A stretch of 64,000 nucleotides of DNA from SW4 sp042466115 (lineage in GTDB: Bacteria; Pseudomonadota; Alphaproteobacteria; Rhodobacterales; Rhodobacteraceae): the NCBI RefSeq assembly GCF_042466115.1, contig NZ_JAXHBQ010000001.1, forward strand, positions 744,001 through 808,000, in the 5' to 3' direction. Each line of letters opens with the position of its first letter. Positions within the stretch are counted from its first letter, which is position 1. Shown in pieces: positions 58,351-64,000 of the stretch. A program made the position numbers and the translations under genes. The notes under the pieces were generated by a model. It saw only the letters and a program-made list of their open reading frames with translations, searched no databases and was not told the origin of the DNA.

Positions 58351-59573
58351 CGGGGTCGCGAAATCTGCCCAAGGCGGTGCGTGTTGCCGCCTTCGGCCAT
58401 CACGCGCGCCGCGCGCATCCGTGCATATTGATCGTCCGGCATGTCGAACATCTGGTGATACACGCGATCCAGTGATTTGGGCCGGTAGCTGTCATCGGCC
58501 CGAAACCGGTCAATCGCCGCAACACTGACTTCAGACAAATCGGCCGGCCCTGCGCGGTCGCGTTCAATCAGGTTCAGCATTGCGCCCGACAATCCCACAG
58601 GCCCGAATTTGTTATCCAGCGGATCAAGCGGATCAAAATCATGCGCCACGCGATCCAGCGCTTGCCAGTCTATCGCCAGCCCCGCGTTTTCGGCCCCCAT
58701 CGCCACCCAGTTGAGCGCAATCGACGACAGTCCGATCCGGTTGCCCCCGCCACCTACGGACCCGTGATTGCCCGCAAACCACTGCTGCATGTAGGTCGGC
58801 ACGAAATGTTCATATTCTTCGTTCAATTCCGGCATGTTACCCCACGGATAGGACGGAAATGTGCGGCGCCTTTCGTCCAGTGCGATGGCGTGGCGCGCGG
58901 CCAGCACCATCGACGACAGTTTGGCGTCATGGAACCTGTATTGCCGGTTGAACCGGTCCGCAAAAGGCAAAAACGCGGGCAATCCCAACGCGCTGACCGT
59001 GTCCCAGACTCCAAGGTAGGCAATGCGCAGATCAATGACGCCCGCGCTACCCTTGCCGTGTTTGTCGCGCCAGGCCATTTCACGCAGGCTGGTGGCCGTG
59101 TCGGGCGCGAAATCCTCGCGCCATGCGTGGCTGTCGTCGGATCCGGGGTGCGTTGCCTTGTCGCGGGAAATGTAACGCGCGAGCGCTTCGGGCAGACGCG
59201 CAAGATGCGCGCGTGGCGCGATCCCGCAGGACCGGATCATCCCCACAAGCGAGCGCGCAGCAAAGGCCCCGCGCGAAAATCCGAACACGCAGATTTCATC
59301 GCCGGGCTCATAGGCGAACACCAAATTGCGATAGGCGTCGGCGATGATATCCGTCAGCCCCCAGCCCAGTGCACCACCCAGCGTGCGATCCATGCGCCGC
59401 GCAAGCGCATTGTTGCCCCGCCCCGATCCCACACCGGGCGAATAGATCACCATCTGCGGCATCCCGCCGTCCGCACGGTGACGCACACAGCGCGCAAGGC
59501 GCACTACATTGGTCGGATGCTGGGCGTCGGGGCGGTTCCACGTCCCGTCGATGAAAATGGCGATGCGTTTCAT
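58347..59573 (-). CDS. DUF2235 (T6SS phospholipase Tle1-like) alpha/beta hydrolase
   Basis: 408 aa from the ATG at 59573 (MKRIAIFIDGTWNRPDAQHP), with GGGGG upstream. DUF2235 pattern: FIDGTWN, YSPGVGSGRGNN, nucleophile elbow VFGFSRGAFAARSLVGMIRS (GxSxG), YLGVWDTVSALGLPAFLP with the acid, and FAGNHGSVGGGG with the histidine. Type VI lipase effectors share this domain, but no T6SS, VgrG or immunity gene is nearby, and the arrangement looks chromosomal and solitary. I therefore favour a cytoplasmic hydrolase of unknown substrate. Confidence 0.87.
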   Translation of the reverse strand: MKRIAIFIDGTWNRPDAQHPTNVVRLARCVRHRADGGMPQMVIYSPGVGSGRGNNALARRMDRTLGGALGWGLTDIIADAYRNLVFAYEPGDEICVFGFSRGAFAARSLVGMIRSCGIAPRAHLARLPEALARYISRDKATHPGSDDSHAWREDFAPDTATSLREMAWRDKHGKGSAGVIDLRIAYLGVWDTVSALGLPAFLPFADRFNRQYRFHDAKLSSMVLAARHAIALDERRRTFPSYPWGNMPELNEEYEHFVPTYMQQWFAGNHGSVGGGGNRIGLSSIALNWVAMGAENAGLAIDWQALDRVAHDFDPLDPLDNKFGPVGLSGAMLNLIERDRAGPADLSEVSVAAIDRFRADDSYRPKSLDRVYHQMFDMPDDQYARMRAARVMAEGGNTHRLGQISRPR

Positions 59574-59677
59574 GGTGGCCCCCTTTGCCACAAGGTCGCC
59601 CGCGCCTTGCCCTTGGGTCAAGTCGGCAAATCCTGACTTTCCGTGAACCAAACCGCCCCCTTGCGCGTAAAAAACGT

Positions 59678-60379
59678 ATGAAAAATTTGCACGCCCTCGC
59701 CACCCTGATCCTGACGATCACCTTCGTGATCTCGCCTGCCTTCACGGACCCGTTCATGGGCTTTCGCGAAGATCAACTGCCGATCCCGCAGACCGATCCG
59801 CCGGTGCAGCCCGCAGGCTATGCCTTTTCGATCTGGGGGCTGATTTACGGCTGGTTGGTGGTGTCGGCGGGGTTCGGCATCTGGAAACGCGCCGACGATC
59901 CGGCGTGGAACGCGATGCGCGCGCCGCTGATCATCAGCCTTGCCCTTGGCACGCCATGGCTGGCCATCGCCAATGCCAGCGCGATCTGGGCAACAGCGGT
60001 GATCTGGGGCATGGCCGGTTTTGCCATCGCCGCGCTGATCCGCGCGCCGCACGCAGACCGCTGGTGGGCGCAGGCCCCTGTCGCGCTTTATGCGGGGTGG
60101 CTGACGGCGGCGGGATTCGTTTCACTGGGCAGCACGGCCGCTGGATACGGCCTGCTGACCGACAGCTTTGGCTGGGCGCTGATCTGCATCGCGGGGGCGT
60201 CGATCATCGCGATTGCCGTGCAACAAATGCGCAAAGGCGCACCCGAATACAGCGCCGCCGTGATCTGGGCGCTGATTGGCATCATCGTTGCGGGTCCATC
60301 GGCGCTGGTCAGCACCGCCGCCTTGGTCGGCATTGCCATCCTTATCGCCCTGAACGTAGTGAACCTGCGCGCGGCCTAA
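59678..60379 (+). CDS. TspO/MBR-related membrane protein
   Basis: 233 aa with about seven hydrophobic segments: LATLILTITFVISPAF, YAFSIWGLIYGWLVVSAGFG, PLIISLALGTPWLAIANASA, AVIWGMAGFAIAALI, and three more at the C-terminus. The block PVQPAGYAFSIWGLIY and the Trp distribution resemble the tryptophan-rich sensory protein group, though the protein is longer than classical TspO (about 160 aa) and lacks several of its Trp motifs. Function uncertain; porphyrin or lipid binding would be the family guess. Stop overlaps the der stop. Confidence 0.65.
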   Translation: MKNLHALATLILTITFVISPAFTDPFMGFREDQLPIPQTDPPVQPAGYAFSIWGLIYGWLVVSAGFGIWKRADDPAWNAMRAPLIISLALGTPWLAIANASAIWATAVIWGMAGFAIAALIRAPHADRWWAQAPVALYAGWLTAAGFVSLGSTAAGYGLLTDSFGWALICIAGASIIAIAVQQMRKGAPEYSAAVIWALIGIIVAGPSALVSTAALVGIAILIALNVVNLRAA

Positions 60380-61836
60380 TCGCCGCGATTGCCGTATTTA
60401 TCCAGATGTTTGGTCAGGCGTGACGGCTTCTTCTTTTTCTTGTCTTTATAGGGGTTTGCGTCTGACTGGCTGCGCATGTGCAGCCGGATCGGCGTGCCGG
60501 GCATGTCAAAATCCTCGCGCAAGCCATTGACCAGATAGCGGTTATAGCTTTCGGGCAGCTTGTCGGGCAGGCTGCACATCACCACGAAACCGGGCGGGCG
60601 GGTTTTCACCTGGGTCATGTAGCGCAGCTTGATGCGCCGCCCCGAAGGTGCGGGCGGCGGGTGCTGTTCCAGCATCCCCGTCAGCCAGCGGTTCAACTGC
60701 GCCGTGGTCACACGGCGGTTCCAGACCTCATGCGCCTTCATGATCGCCTGTTGCAACCGGTCAAGGCCGCGGCCCGTCTTGGCGGAAACCGTGATCAGCG
60801 GCGCGCCGCGCAACTGCGGCAACAGCCGTTCAAAGGATTCGCGCAGGTCTTTCAGCTTGTCCTGCTTTTCGTCCTCAAGGTCCCATTTGTTCACAGCAAC
60901 AACCACCGCGCGCCCCTCGCGTTCCGCCAGATCGGCAATCCGCAAGTCCTGCTGTTCAAACGGGATTTCCACATCCAGCAGCACCACGACCACTTCGGCG
61001 AACTTCACCGCGCGCAACCCGTCACTGACCGACAGTTTTTCCAGCTTTTCCTGCACCTTGGCGCGTTTGCGCATGCCAGCCGTGTCGAAAATCCGCACCG
61101 GCACATCGCCCCATTCCGTCATCACCGAAATCGCGTCACGGGTGATCCCCGCCTCGGGGCCGGTGAGCAGGCGATCCTCGCCGATGATCTTGTTGATCAG
61201 GGTGGATTTGCCGGCGTTGGGGCGCCCCACAACGGCCACCTGCAAGGGGCGTGCCTTGGTCGGCACGCGCGGGCCGTCGTCGTCATCTTCTGAGACATCC
61301 ACATCTGTTTCGGGCGCATCGGCGGCGGCGCGTTCGGCAAATTCCTCGGAAATCGGGCGCAGCATATCCAGCAATTCGCCCATGCCCTCGCCGTGTTCGG
61401 CGGACAGGCGCAGGGGTTCGCCAAGGCCAAGGGCATAGGCCTCGAGGATGGTATTGTCGGCGGCGCGCCCCTCGCCCTTGTTGGCGGCCAAAATCACATG
61501 CGCGTTTTTCTTGCGCAGGATTTCGGCGAACATCTGGTCGGCGGGCAAGACACCCACACGCGCATCAATCATGAACAGGCAGACATCGGCCATTTCAACG
61601 GCCCGTTCGGTCAGCTTGCGCATCCGGCCCTGGAGGCTTTCGTCCGTGGCTTCTTCCAGACCGGCGGTATCAATCACCGTGAAACGCAGATCGCCCAGAC
61701 GCGCGGCCCCTTCGCGCAGATCGCGGGTGACACCGGGCTGGTCATCGACCAGCGCCAGCTTCTTGCCCACAAGGCGATTGAACAGCGTGGATTTGCCCAC
61801 ATTCGGGCGCCCCACAATGGCGAGTGTAAAGCTCAT
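60376..61836 (-). CDS. der: Ribosome assembly GTPase Der (EngA)
   Basis: 486 aa with two GTPase domains. First: GRPNVGKSTLFNRLVGK (from residue 8), DDQPGVTRDL, DTAGLEEA. Second: GRPNAGKSTLINKIIGE, GPEAGITRDAI, FDTAGMRKRAKV, VNKWDLEDEKQ. A C-terminal KH-like domain (WNRRVTTAQLNRWLTGMLEQ, RPPGFVVMCSLPDKLPESY) and a basic tail (DKKKKKPSRLTKHLDKYG) follow. It is needed for 50S subunit assembly. It follows bamB by 49 bp on the same strand, as in many proteobacteria. Confidence 0.97.
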   Translation of the reverse strand: MSFTLAIVGRPNVGKSTLFNRLVGKKLALVDDQPGVTRDLREGAARLGDLRFTVIDTAGLEEATDESLQGRMRKLTERAVEMADVCLFMIDARVGVLPADQMFAEILRKKNAHVILAANKGEGRAADNTILEAYALGLGEPLRLSAEHGEGMGELLDMLRPISEEFAERAAADAPETDVDVSEDDDDGPRVPTKARPLQVAVVGRPNAGKSTLINKIIGEDRLLTGPEAGITRDAISVMTEWGDVPVRIFDTAGMRKRAKVQEKLEKLSVSDGLRAVKFAEVVVVLLDVEIPFEQQDLRIADLAEREGRAVVVAVNKWDLEDEKQDKLKDLRESFERLLPQLRGAPLITVSAKTGRGLDRLQQAIMKAHEVWNRRVTTAQLNRWLTGMLEQHPPPAPSGRRIKLRYMTQVKTRPPGFVVMCSLPDKLPESYNRYLVNGLREDFDMPGTPIRLHMRSQSDANPYKDKKKKKPSRLTKHLDKYGNRGD

Positions 61837-61885
61837 CTTCTACCGGCTCCGGTTGATCAGACGGGGGCGATACACCTTTCCGCGA

Positions 61886-63199
61886 CTAACGGAAAGCCAG
61901 AAGTTGCCCGCGCTTGTTCACCACATAAAGGGTCTGGCCCGCGACAACGGGTGCGCTTGCGGCACCACCGGGCAAGGCAACCTGCCCGATCAAGGCACCG
62001 GTTTCGGGGTTGAACTGGCGCAAGGCACCATCCGAGGAGGCCACGATCAACCGACCACCGGCCAGCACAGGGCCGTAATGGGCATGCAGGGTTTTCTGGC
62101 GGCGTGTGCGCCCTTCGACAAACTGCGGCAACGCTGTGCGCCATAAGACGCTGCCGTCGCCAGCATCAAGACGCAGTAATTCATTCAGATCGTTGACCAT
62201 GAACAGCGAACTGCCAGCCGCCCAGACAGGGCCGGTCGTGCCTTCTGTGGCGGTCCAGATGCGATCACCATTGGCGATATCCAGCGCCGCCACGCGGCCC
62301 GAGAAGTTGCCAACATATACCGTATCACCCGCAATCACCGGATCGCCGGAAATGTCCGATACAGTCGCGGCGGCACTGCCACGGCGCTGCCCTGTCACAA
62401 CGGTGGACCAGCGGCGCAAGCCCCCTTCGGGGAAGGCCGCAAGGACCTCGCCTGACGGGAATGGGAACACGGCGATGCCATCGCCAACCGCAGCACCTGC
62501 CCCGCCCGAGAAGTTCGCGCCACCCGGTGTGCCGTTCAACTGCCAGCGGATCCGGCCGCTGTCCAGTTCAAGCGCCCAGACACGGCTGTCGCGCGCAACA
62601 ACGTAAACCAACCCGTTGGCTACGGTCGGTGCCGCACCACCGGGGGCATCCAGATCCTGAGTCCAGACAACAGCGCCTGTCGCCGCATCCAGCGCGCTGA
62701 CCTCGCCAAAGCCGGTGCTGACCAGAACGCGGTTGCCCGCCACGGCCAACCCACCACCCGATGCATCGCGGCTGTTGTCGGTCGGCGGGGTCAGATCGCG
62801 GGTCCAGGCCAGCGCGCCAGCCGTGGTAACGGCGGCGACCTGCGCGCCCGCGTCCAACGTATAGATCACACCACCGGCCACCACGGGATCGGCAGTGATG
62901 CGGGCGCGGCGCCCGTCGCCCTGCCCGATATTGACAGCAAAGACCTGCGTCAGCGCGCCACCAAGGGCCAGATGCCCACCGGGGTGCTGCGGTCCGCCAT
63001 TGCGGTGGGTCCAATCGCCGTTTGTCGTGGTGGCTGGCATCGCGAAGGCGCGCAGTTCAACGGCCTCGTCGATCGCCGCGCCTGCCATCCCGTCACGTAT
63101 ATCAAGGCGTTCGCCCGACAGGATCACATCCTGTTCGCCACAGGCGGCCAGCACACCTAGGGCCATCGCCGCACCGATAAATCTTTGTCGTGTTTTCAC
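61886..63199 (-). CDS. bamB: Outer-membrane assembly lipoprotein BamB (PQQ-like propeller)
   Basis: 437 aa from GTG 63199, with GGAG seven bases upstream. Lipobox LGVLAAC gives C20 as the lipidated cysteine. The rest is a beta-propeller with repeated blade motifs ending in W or a small residue: GVIYTLDAGAQVAAVTTAGA, RVLVSTGFGEVSALDAATGA, GLVYVVARDSRVWALELDSG, TVYVGNFSGRVAALDIANGD and TLYVVNKRGQLLAFR. BamB supports insertion of barrel proteins with BamA. Context between a YfgM-like gene and der is the classic yfgM-bamB-der order. Confidence 0.92.
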   Translation of the reverse strand: MKTRQRFIGAAMALGVLAACGEQDVILSGERLDIRDGMAGAAIDEAVELRAFAMPATTTNGDWTHRNGGPQHPGGHLALGGALTQVFAVNIGQGDGRRARITADPVVAGGVIYTLDAGAQVAAVTTAGALAWTRDLTPPTDNSRDASGGGLAVAGNRVLVSTGFGEVSALDAATGAVVWTQDLDAPGGAAPTVANGLVYVVARDSRVWALELDSGRIRWQLNGTPGGANFSGGAGAAVGDGIAVFPFPSGEVLAAFPEGGLRRWSTVVTGQRRGSAAATVSDISGDPVIAGDTVYVGNFSGRVAALDIANGDRIWTATEGTTGPVWAAGSSLFMVNDLNELLRLDAGDGSVLWRTALPQFVEGRTRRQKTLHAHYGPVLAGGRLIVASSDGALRQFNPETGALIGQVALPGGAASAPVVAGQTLYVVNKRGQLLAFR

Positions 63200-63222
63200 G
63201 TTACTGCTCCGCCCGTCGTTAC

Positions 63223-63891
63223 CTATTGGCCTGCGTCTGTCGCGCCGTCCAAATCGCCACCCAAGGCCACAATCAAGCTTTGCGCCCGATCACGCAAGCC
63301 CCGCGTGATTTCCGCATCCTCAAGAACCGCGTTGAGAGTTTCGATGGCTGCGGCGTTGTCACCGGCGGCCACATGCGTAAAGGCAATCTGTTCCAGCGCC
63401 AGCAGACGGAACGGCGCACCCGGCACGGCCAGCGCGTCCAGTGCCGCGCGGCGCGTGTCCGCATCCATCGTATCGGCCTGCAACATCAGCGACTTGAGGC
63501 TGGCCAGATCACGATAGATCGGCGCGACCTCTGGATCAGTGGCAATCGCGTCCAATTGCGCCGCAGCGCCCGCAACATCACCGGTTTCCTGCAATGCGGC
63601 GGCTTCAAGCAAACCTGCAACAGCGCCAGCGGGGCCAGCGACATCAATCGCAGCCAAGGCCGTGGCGCGATCTGCGGCATCATCGTTTTCAAGGGCGGCG
63701 AACACGGCATCACCCAGGGCCTGCGCGGTCGCCGCTTCGGATGCCTTGCGATATTCGTTGAACGCAGCACCGCCCACCAGCACCAGCACACAGGCCACGG
63801 CAATCCAGCCATAACGGCGCAAATACATGAACAACTGATCGCGGCGCACCTCTTCGGTGACTTCGTCGATAAAGCTTTCGTTGTTGCTCAT
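63223..63891 (-). CDS. YfgM-like tetratricopeptide membrane protein
   Basis: 222 aa with GAGG upstream of the ATG. A short cytoplasmic N-terminus (SNNESFIDEVTEEVRRDQLF) precedes one membrane helix (YGWIAVACVLVLVGGAAFNE) and a periplasmic Ala-rich helical solenoid (FAALENDDAADRATALAAID, AFTHVAAGDNAAAIETLNAV read with TPR spacing). This is the YfgM/DUF2133-type protein that associates with SecYEG and periplasmic chaperones in E. coli. bamB follows by 23 bp and der after it. The remaining 109 bases to the window end contain no further gene I can support. Confidence 0.87.
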   Translation of the reverse strand: MSNNESFIDEVTEEVRRDQLFMYLRRYGWIAVACVLVLVGGAAFNEYRKASEAATAQALGDAVFAALENDDAADRATALAAIDVAGPAGAVAGLLEAAALQETGDVAGAAAQLDAIATDPEVAPIYRDLASLKSLMLQADTMDADTRRAALDALAVPGAPFRLLALEQIAFTHVAAGDNAAAIETLNAVLEDAEITRGLRDRAQSLIVALGGDLDGATDAGQ

Positions 63892-64000
63892 TTTTTGTCC
63901 TCAAGCGCCTTGAATTAGCGCATGTCTTAACGCGAAGCATGGCCCCTTGCAAACCCCCCTGCAACAGCTGTCAGCAGTGTTCACGCTTCCTTTGGAAATT

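Overview
The window reads as chromosomal DNA of a marine Rhodobacteraceae (Roseobacter-group) alphaproteobacterium. The evidence is a Rhodobacter-type gene transfer agent (GTA) cluster, a DMSP lyase of the DddP type, a LuxI/LuxR locus, Hint-domain proteins, and a yajC-secDF-ccmABCDG gene string. The DNA is GC-rich, genes are tightly packed with many ATGA/GTGA overlaps, and there is no integrase, transposase, CRISPR array or plasmid gene. I do not assign a genus.

Layout. 1-7519 (minus strand): head half of a GTA, from gp1 (small terminase) to the first 26 codons of gp10, interrupted between gp2 and gp3 by about 670 bp that carry a dispersed repeat. 7704-12384 (minus): mltG, fabF, acpP, fabG, fabD. 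12534-15571: a cytochrome b561-YceI fusion, a free YceI protein, a repeat cluster and a two-helix membrane protein. 15841-17098: rpsF-rpsR-rplI. 17511-26268: a Tat-exported 5'-nucleotidase, a small secreted protein, a MarR/GbsR-like regulator divergent from a MacAB-like ABC exporter operon, and an exported probable beta-barrel protein. 26718-28158 (minus): trigger factor and tRNA-Leu(UAG). 28248-29970: two divergent Hint-domain genes. 30054-33584: nnr, then glnB-glnA. 33827-40787: a DUF3445 protein, dddP, an EEP-family phosphatase/nuclease, an alpha/beta hydrolase-OsmC fusion, bioY, a DUF6314-like protein and purB. 40843-42852: a LuxI-type synthase, a LuxR regulator and a LuxR-like protein without DNA-binding domain. 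42912-47660: an orphan fliG, a DUF1223 protein and acnA. 47756-56888 (minus): yajC, a secreted SecD-like paralogue, secD, secF, a TauE/SafE-like permease, an Mth938-like protein, ccmABCD, ccmG and a phosphomannomutase. 57058-63891: serS, a DUF2235 hydrolase, a TspO-related membrane protein, der, bamB and a YfgM-like protein.

Together these are mostly housekeeping modules: fatty-acid synthesis, protein export and outer-membrane assembly, cytochrome c maturation, nitrogen assimilation, translation. Set among them are accessory functions typical of marine roseobacters: GTA-mediated gene exchange, DMSP cleavage and quorum sensing. GTA production is quorum-controlled in Rhodobacter capsulatus, so finding both loci within 35 kb is suggestive, but the sequence does not prove a link.

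The least explained DNA is intergenic. Family A has two copies of 225 bp differing at one base, built around 26-bp perfect inverted arms. Family B has four diverged copies of about 150-210 bp sharing a long stem with apparent compensatory changes; one copy lies inside the GTA operon and another lies between 45-bp inverted repeats. Family C has three short hairpins at gene 3' ends. A fourth palindrome sits in frame inside nnr.
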